From Akanthomyces muscarius (taxonomy: Eukaryota; Ascomycota; Sordariomycetes; Hypocreales; Cordycipitaceae), in assembly GCF_028009165.1 (NCBI RefSeq), contig NW_026611617.1, positions 506,001 to 570,000 of the forward strand: a DNA stretch of 64,000 nucleotides. Reading direction: 5' to 3'. The notes under the pieces were generated by a model. That model had not been told where the DNA came from, searched no databases, and was given only the letters and a program-made list of their open reading frames with translations. This document shows, one piece after another, positions 22,301 through 35,103 of this stretch (position 1 is its first letter; the number at the start of each line of letters is the position of its first letter). A program made the position numbers and the translations under genes.

Positions 22301-25300
22301 AATGGCCGCCGACGTCCCCATCTCAAGTCCCTATCCAGGTCTCTGAGCCTCCGTGCCCTTGCAACACGAATCCCTCTTGCTCATGCCTTGCTTCTCCACT
22401 TAAGAGAGTTCGGCAGTGCAATTGGGGGAGGAGCGGAGGGGAGGGGGGTAAGGGGGGCCGCTCCTCCAACAACAGGGTCATCCGGCTCCATATCACAGCT
22501 AGACAGGGCTATGGTCAATCCCTTTTTTCACCAGCCAGGGGGCCAGGCTGCACTGCACGGCTGCGACAGGCAAAGTGGCTGTGGGATGTGGGCAACGGGG
22601 TCGCCGGATCTGCAGCGTACATGCACAGCCAGCCACTGCAGCCAACAAAGGAAGCAGGTCGTTTCGCGAAATGCTGGCGACAGCCGTCCGGCTCCGGCTC
22701 TGGTATGTACCTACCTATGTAGTGGGAGGCTCGCAGTGCGCGCAGTCCATGGGCTGAGCCTCCGCCGACACACCTCCACCCCGGCGGTACAGACACTTAC
22801 CACCGCCACACACACCATCACAATCACAGTATCATTCGTGGGTGAGAACATATTTTTCTTTCTTGCTCTTCAACCGGACAAGTTTTCCGTCACGGATCTG
22901 GACGGCAATGCAGTGCAGATGCATGGAGATAATCGGTCCTGCGTGACCTATTGTCGGCGCTAGGCTTGGTTGATGCCCATTACTATGTTAGCTTGGTGGC
23001 GTCCAAGTTGCAGGCGCCTAGACTTGTCCAATCAGACCAGCTGTTTCCGGCCGAGCAGCCTCATCTAGGCTCCCACACCTCATTCTTTGCACCTCCACTG
23101 AGGCGCAATTGAGTGTGACTTTGGAGTCCTGCATCTTGCCACAAGTTGGCAATTGGATGGCACTGTAGATTGGTGCATGCAGCTAGCTAGTTTCTGTGTT
23201 ACCCTAGCATCTCTGATCCTGCATGCGGCGTAAACGATTATGCACATCATGGGTTGGATCTACACTTTGACTCGAAATAGCTACATCAAGTTCCAGGCAG
23301 GCATTCGTCATCGACTCGCTCGCAGTGTGAGTCACTTTGAATCATGTGCTGCATCAACTCCGACTTGGCCGATGTAGCGTATTGCGTATTGATTGTGTTG
23401 AGAGTATGCAAAAGGCTGGCAAAGAGGACCCGGGTGGCTGTTGGCTACTGTAGACAGGAAGAAACAAAGGAAACGAGAGGAATAACAAAAACTAGGAGGT
23501 AGGGAAATGTACAGAATAGGGAATGATCAAACAGAACATAACAGAAAATAACAGAATAAATATGAAAAAAAAGTTAACAATTCTGTGCTTCCATTATTTG
23601 AGCCGGCGTCATTTTCTGTCACCCACACTTGTCAGGGCGAATGCGCCACTGCATGGCCCAAACTCAAAATTCTAATTTACTCAAGTAAATTCGTCCCAAG
23701 CTGTGCACTGAGATCCTGTTCTATGAATAAACTGCTCCACGCAACAAGCGTCTTGGCTCGGTGCTGTGATCAATACCTCTTGCCTCTGCGCCACCAAGTG
23801 ACGTGAAAAGTTCTCACGTATCAACGCGAGTCGATGCGAGTCTTGTCAAATATGACGGCGTTATGACCTGAGAACTGCTACCCACATGGACCTGCAGGGC
23901 TAGCAATACTTCTACCAAGTCGCTATATTACAAGCGGTCTGTCATTTATCACACATGAAATGCCCGATAAGGTGTGTTGTGGCCCTGTCGGTAGGGGTGC
24001 CGGCGATCGAGACGGAACTTTATGCCGCGGGCACCAAAGTGACACACCGACGCATGGTTATTTGGACCAGGGTAGAGGAAACCTTTTCCGAAAAAATTCG
24101 CTGCACTTGAAGTCTGTAATGCAACACCAGTCCTGAGGTGCTTATCAGACATGTGGGCAAGAGGTCCATCCTGTCAACCGCAGATGGCTACCTAACGTGC
24201 CAACTGCGCAGCAGTTGCAAGCTAGTATACCGAGGGCAGACGCACGCACCACCACATCTTGGAAGCGAGTTTTAATCCCCGTCTCCCCAGAAGGCATGGA
24301 CCACATACTTGTACCAAAGCTCGTCAAGATGACGATTTCAAAGGAGTTTTATACTGTGCTTCCCGGTGCTAGCTGCGTCGGTGCCCGACTACATTACAGG
24401 CCGAATGAGCGATGCCATCAAGACGCCAGCGCCTTTGTTTCCGGCCACTTCCAGGTGCACACCGCACCGTCTGCGCGATTGCAGAAACTGGCCCATGATG
24501 GAGCTCCATCAATCGTGTGCAGACAAAAGCTGAACGCACCTGGCTGGGGACTCTTCTCCACTGCATCGACCCATCCTCGACCATGACCACCCACATTCCT
24601 GTCGCCGCTGACAAGACTGCAACAGGCCCGTCGACTTATTCACCCGCCTGTCAAACTGTCGCCGGATAATCACATTGGCGTGCCCAAACGGGTATTGTTG
24701 AGAGAGCCGGTCATCATAGTGCGGCCACCACTTCTCGGTGCCTCATCATGGAACGGCGCACATGTCATCTACCTTCGTGTCTCCATTTATGCCATTTCGC
24801 CAAGGACCAGTACGTCTCGGAGCGGAACATGCCGTTTTCTCGCTCGGATCCTCTCTTGACTGGCCAATCATTTTCTCGGCTGCATCGGAGTAGTGACAAA
24901 GGAGAACAGTGCGGTCAGCTACGTGAGACGAAATCCGTGGTAAAACATGCATTGGCCATTTCCAGCTTGACGAGGCGCATAGCCAACACCAAACCAGTCG
25001 ACAGAAAACAAAAGCCACACTTCGAGTGCACGGTGGTCCAGGAAAACGCCTGGCTGGGAGGTAACCAGCCGGGACCTGCTGCATCTTGCTTAGTCCACAA
25101 GATGATCTGCAACATACCCTTGTGTGCATCTTGGGCCCCATTTGCCGTGACTCTCGATCCCATCTGAGCACCTGTCCGGTGTGGGTTGTTGCTATTACTG
25201 ATGGATATGGCACCACCAAAGCGCAAATGAATTTCCGCGCTTCACGTGGACGAAAGTTCGAGGCTCACCCGTTTTCTTAAAGCAGCGGATTTAGGAGCAA

Positions 25301-27042
25301 AACGCGTGCCAGGTTGGGTCTCGTCAGAAACCAACTCCGCCAGGCCGTCGTACTTCGTACAGCCCAAGCAACCTCAGCCATTCACGGCGACTCCGACCGC
25401 CCCTCCATCCGTGCTCAATGCAGCCCAATCCTTCTTGTTTCCGAATGTAGCCCGCTAACTCTTGTCACTGTCAATGCAACGACCGAGGCTGTCTTTTGCA
25501 TACTACTGCTGCTAGTGCCCGCCAACCTGCCCGTTTTTTCGGCCGTTGGCTTCTCAGCTCTTGTCCAATAGTGTCCATGCGGAAACGGTCATCCCGACAG
25601 CCAACCTTGAACGACGTCGACCATCAATCGATTCCAACGCGTACACTCCGAATTTTCCAAGGCGCAATCGAGAAATCCACGGCTGCCCCGGTTCGTGTCC
25701 CGGACCGACGGCCTGGTTCCACGGGGCTGGTACCGCGCGGCCGTACGAGCCAGCGCCTAGGAGAAGCATGGCGAACGAACTCTGATTATTAAAGCCGGCA
25801 TCACAGGACATGACTGTCATCTGGTCAATAGCCGGGCATTACTGAGTCATTCTGGCTCCTGTCTTAGAGACAATTGGTCACGTAGATCCTCGCTAATGGC
25901 GTTGACACAGCCTCACTCGTCCATTGCGTCGAAAACTTGGTATATTCTCTATAGAGATTGAGAGCGGGATGACTGTTGCGACTTGGTGATTGACGTATCC
26001 GTCGACACCATTTGCAAGTCGGGATAAATCGCAACTGGCAGATTTACTGCAGCCTCTGCGGCAGCCCATCTGTCAGCCACGTCACCTACACAACAGGATA
26101 CAGCTTGGTTTCCTGTTGGTGCCTTTCTTAAATACGTATCATGACGAACACGCCTGAGCGCCGCCACATCTGTGGCAGTACTGGTAGTAGCCTATATCCA
26201 ACCCCGGAGCTAAGCGACCACGGGCACTTCAGGCTCTTTCCCCGTACCCAAACTGGTAAAGCTAGAGCGGCAGAACATGAACACGAACGTGACGAGCCCT
26301 GGAGGTGGCGCTCAGCTAACAGGGACCAGGGCTTATGCAGATATGCAAGGACCGGGCAACAGCTAGTCAACCAGGATGTGTTCGCAGGGGTGGCTCCGAA
26401 GCTGAAGGGAAGCCCGGCCGTCGCACAATCAGCCCATGCCACTCATGCTGATGCTGCCTGCTGGTCTATGTATTCCAATCACCGCGATTGCTTGCGATAA
26501 ATCGTTGTGAATAAACGGGTCCGGCAGGGCCCCTGCTTGTCTGATTAGTTTGACCACTGGCCTGGGATTGCCGAGATGCCAACCAATGCACGTCCATGCA
26601 CCCCCCGACGGCCTGCGCACACTACGTGGCAGCCACGCCGCTGTCCCACTCTAGGCACGGTCGGAGATTTCGTTTCGGTCATATTTCCTTGTTTTTTGCA
26701 TTGTTCTTACCCAGCCTCTTGCAGGTGTTTCTTAATGGTGAGACCATTCACATCGAAGCCTAGCCGATGGCTGGCCTCCTCCACGACGGGCGGTGGCTCG
26801 ACGTCCGGATTCCCACCCCGAAACAATGCTATTCCAAGCTAAGTTAAAGCATTGCTGGCTTGCGTGCTATTTAATGCAGGAATACTGGTCGGGCTGAAAA
26901 GTAATGGACAAACGGCGGCGTGGATGTGCATCGTTCTGCGCCGGCACTTCTGTCGCTACCCCTCTACATCTCAACACTAGTCGCTGCCTTGATCAATAGG
27001 AATCTCTTCTATATCTTTTCTTTGAGATATCTCGATGGAATA

Positions 27043-29221
27043 TTACTGATCGTCAAAGAACCACGGCTCGTCAGTCTTCTCGTATGGGCGGCCGGGGACC
27101 TCCATTGGAACGGGAACCGTTCCCGAAAACATGGTAAAGCCGCCGTCGTTGCCAGGACTTCCCTGCACTGGTACAACTACACCGCACTCCCAGTTTCGGC
27201 AGCTCATCTTGGCATTCCCCGTGCCTCTATCCTTGACTACGCGGCCCCTGTTGCACTCTCGTAGTTAGAACAAGTCAACTTACGGCATTTGCTTCTCATT
27301 GCCATTTTTTTGGATCTTTGCACTCACCATGCGCTCTCCGAAAGATTGGCGCTGCCGATATATGCCCATCCCCCGTATGTACTTTGGCCAATCAGCTCAG
27401 CTCCTGCCGGCCTGCGGACAAATATAATCTTGGTATGCATTAGCAGCCCGCCCCTATTATTGATGCAGTCTCGAACAAGTTCTCTCGGAAAAGTTGGGGA
27501 CCTCCACCACTTTGCCTGGACGCAGATTGTCCCAGCAGACTGGGCATGTTAGCAAAGGTTGAAGCTTGCAGGGTACTCCCCTGCTTGTTACCGACCGTGG
27601 GGATGCCTCACCTGTCGCCCGCCTTTACTTTTAGCAACCGTCTGATCGGTTGGAAAGTATATCCGGAATCGATCCCGGAGCTTCTCCGTGGGTTGGATCT
27701 CTTTGTTGTTCGGCTTCCGACCGACGCGGGCGTTGTACTCTCGCAGACCCTCGTCCCCTTCCAGGTACGCGTCAGCCAGGACACAATAGCCGACTGAACG
27801 GGCAAGAGTGGGTGGTGAGGGGCTTACCTTGACACGCGTTGTACATCGCGTTGATGAGGTCGTACTTGATAGAACCTAGCGACGCACACTAGACAGCATG
27901 TTAGACATGGGAGTGTGCATGCAAAGCGAGCTGATGGTTTACCGACAGCCAAGTCGACTTCAATGGGTGTGTCCGTAGCCAGGCCGAGGCCTCTTACAGT
28001 CGCCCCCAAGCCACAGTAACCTGAACATTGAAAAAATTGCCGTCAGCATATGTTCCATCCCGGCTGCAGGGAGGGGCAGGCGCCACTCACCAACGCGACG
28101 GAGAGCATCCCCTGTGTGGCCTCCTGGTCTGTCCCGTGTTAGTACGACAAAACAAAACAAAACAAGACGTGCAATGACGGTGACGAACATGGAGCAAACA
28201 AAGCCTAGATTCTCTGTCGCAGAGAAGTCGTAGTTGCCAAGGCTCTTGACCATGGCATCCTCTACACCGGATGCTTTCAGGAAATTAGCCACATCTTCCG
28301 CGAAGACGGTCGTTCCGCGAGCGCCGTTCGCTTCCAGACGAGGCAGGTCAATAACGAAAACCATCTGTAATCAACAAACCCATTAGCCGGTATATCGCAA
28401 CATCTGATTGATAATTATCAGTCATCGAAGAGGCACAGACGTTCTCCATGACACCAGTTTCGCCCCAGTCATACGGCACCAAATTTCCCGTCGGGATCAC
28501 TAATCTGAGGTAGCTGGGGTATTTCAAGAGCTGGAGCTTGGAATGCATTGATCCTGCGCCGTGCATTGGCGGGAAGCAAAATCTAATGTTCTTGGGCACG
28601 TTGTCCCTCATTATTTGTTTCTGTACAGCGTCGCGTTAGTCCTGGTAACACCGTGACTGCTCCTGATCAACTCCAGCAAAGTGGGAAATATACCTGCTCC
28701 TCGCCCGCTGCAAAAGCAACCAGCAAAATGCGAGTTTTGCTGACATTGAGCTTGCTTAGGAGCCATTCTTCGTCCCACTGGAAAGAAGAGAGCAGAGCCA
28801 GCTGGAGATGTTCTTTTTGAAAAATTTCTTCAATCGTAATATCATCAGACGTTTTGGTATACCCTTGAGCCCACGTGCGTCGTACAGTTCCTTGGGGATA
28901 TCGCGCTCGCAAGCCGCCTCCACGTTCGGATTGCTGCGGCGTCGACCGTTTCATCGCAGGCTCCCCAGCACCACTCTCGTTAGAGTTTCGGCGCCGCTTT
29001 CCAAGTCGATTTAATCGTGCCTCTTCCATCTCTTTCCGATTCAAGGATATACCGCCGAATGTGGTATGATCGACGGCCGCAGAACTTTCAGTGCTCTTGG
29101 CGGTAGGAGCAGCTTCCTCGTTCATCATGCTTGGGTCTTGAAGGGACAGTTCGATAGCGCGGCGCATGTCTTCACCTTCATCGGAATCGCTATCGAGGAC
29201 AATGACTTCTTTTTCCTTCAT
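27043..29221 (-). CDS. tdp1: Tyrosyl-DNA phosphodiesterase (TDP1 family) with N-terminal SIM and UIM
   Basis: Nine exons: 29221-28694, 28620-28441, 28364-28189, 28128-28091, 28020-27947, 27888-27828, 27757-27612, 27539-27328 and 27247-27043; 539 aa. TDP1 enzymes, of the phospholipase D superfamily, free DNA ends from trapped topoisomerase I and other 3' blocks. Both catalytic HxK(x)nN motifs are intact: His202/Lys204/Asn222 (MHSK...PTGN) and His436/Lys438/Asn466 (MHTK...GSAN). DWGETGVMENMVFVIDLPR and NACQGDEGLREYNARVGRKPNN are further family blocks. The N terminus carries VIVL followed by DSDSDE, a SUMO-interacting pattern (residues 6-14), directly before a ubiquitin-interacting motif (about 17-30, MRRAIELSL). 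The exon 5/6 junction uses a weak gtcggt donor, preferred because it keeps the CASLGS segment; a gtaaac/gctag pair would also stay in frame and delete a few residues. All other joins are well determined. Confidence 0.9.
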
Positions 29222-30187
29222 TTTCGACGATGATGACTAGTCTAGACAGTGCAGATTTTGCTCCCAAGACCGCAAGACGCAGTTTGATGCCCGCAAACGA
29301 TGTAGGTCCGTGAGGCGCGAAAACGCGTCTCCACATGATATCCGGACCTTGTAACTCCCACACCCGAAAGATTTGTCAATCCTCGGATATTGACACGGGG
29401 TCAGTAAGGCGAAAGGCTGCGTCGAGATGGGGCTTGTTGGGGTGCGATGCTGTAGAAGTGAGGTGAATGCGTCTTGCCAGTCACGGTGTTTCAGGCCCCT
29501 GGTGATGAATGTGGATTCGGCTGCCAGGCACTGCACCACGATTGCTCTCCACGAAACGATGCTAGATCGAGTTTCGTAATTTGACATTAAATTTTGCACA
29601 CTTGGCCAGAGTAAGAACAAGTGCTGTTATGGAATTTGCAGTCCGCATTTGCAGTTCTCTTTCGGAAGCGTGCCAAGACCAGGCACTCTCCTACATTAGC
29701 TTCTGGTCCGACAGCTGCGGCAGAGTGAGTAGTGATAACGACTCAGTATTTCTGTTGGCAATATTATTATCATTACGAATTCCAAATCTGCCTGGTCTCA
29801 GTGCGATACAGTCTATATTTTTTCCCTTTTCAATTCTGCGGCATGGATCGCGTTTGTGACGCAAGCAGTGCTTCCGCCCGGCCGCCACCACTTATTTGTG
29901 GTCTGCGAGGGCCCCTTTAGGTTTCAATTATGGTTGACATCGTCACAATAATTTAGAAGCATTAAGTTAGTCCTTTTGGCCTTGCTAGGTGTGCTAGGAT
30001 ACGTTTTCCTGTATCAGATCCCTCCTTGTCGGCTCGCTAGTCTTTAGCGCGGCAACTTCCATGACGTGTCGATTAGGCGATCCACGGTCAACGTGATTCA
30101 CCTAGCCATCGGTGTAGGAACATAAAGCTCTTGCCGCAGCCATAACGGCTCGTACGAAACAATCTCTCATGTGTCTATAAATACAAA
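29222..30187. promoter_or_regulatory. Divergent intergenic region tdp1/FAD oxidoreductase
   Basis: A 966-bp gap between divergent start codons, holding both promoters. Open frames here have no recognisable product. Confidence 0.5.
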
Positions 30188-31915
30188 ATGCCTGAATACA
30201 TAGGAAAACGGCAGCACGTCGCTATCATTGGCGGAGGCGCCGCGGGCATGGTTGGTTTTGGCTGTCCATCGCCCTCAGCAACATTAAACGCTAACTAGCA
30301 TGTTCTAGGCCTGCGCAGCCACACTGGCGAAACATCCCGGCAGATTCAAAGTTACATTGATTGAAAAGGAGGCAGTGGTTGGTGGGCAAGCAACCTCAAT
30401 TGATCTCGATGCCCAGCAACATGGTGCTTCATGGATGAATAATGGCGTGCAGGGCGGTTCAGCTGTAAGTCGAGTGCCCTTTTTGGTGCCTTGTCGCTGA
30501 CAAAATCGTAGATATTCAAGCACACATTCAATTTCTTCCGGCAATACGACCATCCACCACAGGAGGTCCGTCTTCAGGTTTCTTTCGGGAAAGGCAAGGA
30601 TCGCTTTTGGACCAACTGCTTCCCAAGTCGACTCATCAAGCAGTTTGATTCGGATATTAAACGATTCGGCACTTTTTTAAAAGTTATAAAATGGAGTTTA
30701 CCTGTTCTCGGGATAGTCCCCATCTCCGCCATGCTCAGGATATTTTTTTTCAGCAAGGACTTTGGCGACAAGATGGTCTACCCTCTCATTGCTTTGTTTC
30801 TCGGCACGGGAAACCAGACAGCCTCGGTGCCATCGGGCATCGTGGAGCGACTCTTTAACGATCCGAATATGAAGCTGTGGGACTATGATTCGGAGACTTT
30901 GCTGCCGAACTTGCCCACCATGTACACATTTGACAAGCTTCATGAATTTTATTTGGCTTGGCGAAAAGATCTCACAAGCAAGGGTGTTTCCTTTGTTATG
31001 GAAACCGAAGTACAGGAAACAGTGTCTCGGTCGAAGAATAATGTTGTTCTGAGGCTGAGAAGTACTCGCTCGGAAGAGAGCAGAGAGGAGAGCTTTGACA
31101 AAGTTGTCTTCTGCTCGCTCGCTGACGAGACTCTTCGGATTCTAGGCAAGACAGCAACTTGGCGGGAAAAGTTTGTACTAGGAGGAGCATCGTTTTATGA
31201 TGACATCACCGTCACGCATACAGACAGCTCTTATTTCAACGAGCATTACGAAACACACTTCAAGCCGGAACTCTGCGCGGAGCCAACATCCGACGCACAG
31301 AGAAAGCAAGTCGAGTTTTCAAAGTCAAATGGCTCCAGTCCCGATACCGGATTTCGACCCATGTATTATACATATACTTACGATAGCGACCCAAAGCTGA
31401 TTGAAATGTCCTTCAACTGCAGCAATTACCAGCACCAATTTCGGCAGCCCGAGGCCAGCAGCGAAAACACACCAAAGCCCGTGTACCAAACAATTTTTCT
31501 TAACAAGAAGCGGAAAGATCTTTGGACTATCGACAAAATTGACGAGAGCCAAATCATCAAGAAAAATTGGTGGCATCAGCTTGGGCACCGATGGATTCAT
31601 TACCTGAGAGTTGTTCCAAATATGATGTTCATCCAAGGCAAGAACAGCACCTACTTTGCTGGCTCGTGGACGCTTGTGGTAAGTTGGGTCCTTAGAACAC
31701 GGTTACACGGTTCCTTGTCTGACATACATTTCCAGAATATGCACGAAGTAGCCTGCGTCAGTGGCGTTGCCGCGGCCTACCGTATGGGCGCTGATTATGA
31801 CCAATTCGACAACTTTGCTACGGATTTCTTCTCAAAGTACTTGCTTCTGTCACATGGGCTTGTGTTTTCTCGACAAGAAAAGAAGAGACGCAGTGGACAC
31901 CATGAATCGCAGTAA
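30188..31915 (+). CDS. FAD-dependent amine-oxidase-like oxidoreductase
   Basis: Four exons: 30188-30250, 30309-30464, 30512-31678 and 31736-31915; introns 30251-30308, 30465-30511 and 31679-31735; product 521 aa. The N terminus has a beta strand followed by a dinucleotide-binding GGGAAG (residues 15-20). IEKEAVVGGQATSID lies about 25 residues later, where the acidic residue should bind the ribose of FAD. Near the C terminus, TYFAGSWTLV-NMHEVACVSGVAAAYRMG fits the second FAD-contacting block of flavin amine oxidase-like proteins. No signal peptide is seen. Substrate is unknown; relatives range from amine oxidases to desaturase-like enzymes. The last intron is exactly 57 bp with no in-frame stop, so retention would insert 19 residues. 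I treat it as an intron because its splice sites are strong and splicing gives the better family match. Confidence 0.8.
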
Positions 31916-32535
31916 CAAGATACCCTGTAGGCAGGCTAGATGTTCAAGTGATTACAGTCACATATTTCGGGAGCATGTTCTTAACGAGCGTGCCTTGTCT
32001 ATTATCATTACCGTCATGTCCGTCGTATGTGATACATCCTCGTGTATCCTATGTCTCGTACACCATTGCGGCAGATCTAAACTCCAAATCAGAAGCTGGC
32101 CGTAGTCAAGTCTGGTACCTGTTTGAGCGAGCAGATGTACCAGCTGGACATCGAGGATCCCAAAGAAGAAAGGATACATAAAAACAAAAGACCAAAAATG
32201 ACATATCCTCCTGATGTCAAATGTAAATAAGGAATACTCCGATTCTGACCCGCGGCAGTTTGAAAGCAGACGATGAGAACAAAATGACGGACTAGAAACA
32301 TGCTAGATTTCCACCAAACAGTGAACAGGTAAGCAACTGGTGCTGTTCGTGATACAGAAGCAAAGGAAAGCCAAGTGGATTATGAGCGACTGTCCGAAAA
32401 CATCGAAGTAAAACTCGTTAGAAGAGTTCGGTATATAGTAGAGCAGGAAAGAACCAGTATAAATCTCAGGCGGAGAAAGTATCTGAAGGTTGTCTGGGCG
32501 CCGCCCAAGTTGTGGACAACATGAGAGCAAGTATC
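31916..32535. other. Convergent 3' region
   Basis: A 620-bp gap between the stop of the FAD oxidoreductase (+) and the stop of the Edc1-like gene (-). It should contain both 3' UTRs; nothing else is recognised. Confidence 0.5.
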
Positions 32536-33606
32536 CTAAGAAGAAGAGTCCAGCTTCAAGATGCGACGAAGATCATTCTCCATTGCTTGGATATTGTTGT
32601 TTCGGCCATAGCTAGCACCATCAGCCTGTCCAGCAGGCTGATGATAGGCTGGAGGAGGATGCTGAACAGAGGATGCCGAGGAAAGGGGGGACTTGGCCGC
32701 CTGCTGACCGCCACCAAACAGGAATTTCTTCAGTGCAGCGGTAGCATCATCGGTGGATGAACTATTCATAGCTGCAGTGTCCTGAGGGGGGATCTGGGGA
32801 CCGTCACCCCGCGAGACGCGCGCAGCCTGAATGCGTTCGTGATAGGGTGTTGAGAACGCGGGTCCGACTTCGAAGCTCGGGGTGCCATCTAGCTCAGCTC
32901 GGTCGATGCCGCCCGACCGATAGCGAATGCTTGCTGGTGCAGTCTGTGGCACGTTGGCCTGAGGCGAGCGCTCTGGTCGGCTAGCAAAGACGGAGGGAGA
33001 AGCTTGGTCCTCGCGACGAGGTGAGCCAAACTGCCGCTCCTGTTCCTGCCTGTGAGCGCGAAACATGAAATCCAGAGGCGATTCAGTGGCTCGCGGAGCA
33101 GAGGCAGAGTATGCTGCCGGTGCTTCGTTGTCTGTGGTTGGCGGCGAGTATCGCGGATCGCTGGGATGGCGGGCATTCCTAGCCGGAGATTCGCTGGATG
33201 ATTTGGAAATGAAGCTCGGGATCGGAAGCGCCGATGGCGCAGGAGATGCATGGAAAGTAGCTCCGGCGAAAGCTGCCGCCGGCAGGCTAGACTTTATGGA
33301 AGCTCTTCGCCCAGTCGGAGTGCCTCTTTCGGGCTGTCCATCAGGCGAAACCTGCGCTCCTTTACCCCTTGCTCCCCTATTCTTGTTTCGTTGTTTCGAG
33401 TTTGCCTGAGCTGATGACTGGCTACCCGGCGCTGGCGATCCAGACAGGGCCTTGCTCGGAGTGTGCGGCGCTCGTTGATAGTGGTTGGGGTCGAAAGATC
33501 CGACATCGTTCTCCGAGGCATAGGCTTTTTGAGCGGTGGTTCTCCCAGTGCGCCGTTGCCTATGGCGGCCAGGGGTTGTTTTAGGTTGGAGGGTTGCGTC
33601 GCTCAT
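32536..33606 (-). CDS. Disordered protein with Edc1/PNRC-type decapping motif
   Basis: Single exon, 356 aa, rich in Ser, Pro, Gln and Ala and almost certainly disordered. Residues 113-132 read FAGATFHASPAPSALPIPSF, which matches the short proline-rich motif (Y/F-A-G...LP-x-P) that PNRC and Edc1 proteins use to bind the Dcp1 EVH1 domain and activate Dcp2. Two further ordered-looking islands are LDFMFRAHRQEQERQ and the extreme C-terminal NDLRRILKLDSSS. I infer a cytoplasmic, P-body decapping co-activator; fungal relatives are often annotated only as proteophosphoglycan-like. The frame is open to a TTG at 33660, but 33606 is the first ATG. It is divergent from rbx1. Confidence 0.7.
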   Translation of the reverse strand: MSDATLQPKTTPGRHRQRRTGRTTAQKAYASENDVGSFDPNHYQRAPHTPSKALSGSPAPGSQSSAQANSKQRNKNRGARGKGAQVSPDGQPERGTPTGRRASIKSSLPAAAFAGATFHASPAPSALPIPSFISKSSSESPARNARHPSDPRYSPPTTDNEAPAAYSASAPRATESPLDFMFRAHRQEQERQFGSPRREDQASPSVFASRPERSPQANVPQTAPASIRYRSGGIDRAELDGTPSFEVGPAFSTPYHERIQAARVSRGDGPQIPPQDTAAMNSSSTDDATAALKKFLFGGGQQAAKSPLSSASSVQHPPPAYHQPAGQADGASYGRNNNIQAMENDLRRILKLDSSS

Positions 33607-34449
33607 GGCAGATTGTGATTCTTCAGCGGTAGTGTTCAGGCGCTTGAGCAGAGGCTCCAAATGTGATGCGGTCTTGTTGCGGTCGGTACTTGCGTTTGAC
33701 TATTGTCTGGCGACGACCGTCGTATCTGATTGCAATGAAATTTCAAAGGCGAAATAATGATCTGCTGTGAAAGAACGGGTGTGTGACATGGCTGAAAGTA
33801 AGTGAAGAGAAGAGGTTGGCAGCATTGGAGGGTAAACGGACTCCATCAGCTACTGGCGATGTGACGCAGATCCAGGTGGCGGGTTGCCCCGGTACGTACA
33901 TATCAGTCACCTATCGATAGTAAGTATCAGGTACCTGATTTTGCCCGAGCTCTATGAGCAGTCACTAGTAGACACTACTTGGTGGGCGGTAAGAACCCCG
34001 CAGTCCACCAGCGAGCTCAGGACTGGGTTGCACGGTTGGTTACTGGGCGGTTTCCAGAGCTCCCGCGTGCGCCAGCTGCGTGCCTCATATCGGAGCAACA
34101 CCATCTCGTCTCGTGCTTGGAAGATTCAACTTGCCAACGCTGCCACACCACACATCTAACTGATAGGCCTGGAAAACAGCCCTGTACTATAGTACGTACT
34201 CTCGAGCCCCTTCAAATAAAACGCCATTCACAGCGCTTTTGGTGATTTCTCCATCAAGGTGCGGCTGCCTAGCGGGTTGCCTTCCATTCCGCCTGGCAGC
34301 ATCATCGTAAAAGCGGATCGTTGGAAGCTTGCCACTGTCTCGGCTGCGATCTCTAGCTTGCCTGCTAACTCTATACTAGAGTCGCCTTCAGTCTTTCTTC
34401 ATTCTACGAAAAACGATCAAACAAACCTCTCGAGCGCACGGCAAACGGG
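33607..34449. promoter_or_regulatory. Divergent intergenic region Edc1-like/rbx1
   Basis: An 843-bp gap containing both promoters. No gene or distinctive motif is seen. Confidence 0.5.
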
Positions 34450-34965
<516 letters not shown>

Positions 34966-35103
34966 ACGAGTCGCTGCAGCATGATGATATGCAAGCATAT
35001 AATTCAGCGGAAACTGGTAACGAAAAGGTCATGAGATTAGGTATTGATTGCTAGTTTGTATTTATTGGGTCGTCGCTGTTAAACAGCTAGTCGGCAATTT
35101 GCA

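Larger units (their letters stand above)
16749..27042. other. 10.3-kb gene-free region upstream of sge1
   Basis: This lies between the sge1 start codon and the tdp1 stop codon. I checked the open frames on both strands (longest 242 codons at 22235-22963): none shows known motifs, plausible membrane or signal segments, or exon-like continuity. From 16.8 to about 18.1 kb the sge1 sense strand is pyrimidine-rich, as in long fungal 5' leaders, with a 17-nt homopolymer at 18078-18094. A short repeat array lies at 19322-19384. No tRNA, rRNA or transposon is recognised. Long regulatory regions are known for WOR1-type genes; unannotated non-coding RNA is possible. Confidence 0.6.

Noticed and set aside
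22235..22963. 242-codon open frame in the sge1 upstream region
   Set aside because: Compositionally biased, with no domain, signal or conserved-looking segment and no supporting splice structure.
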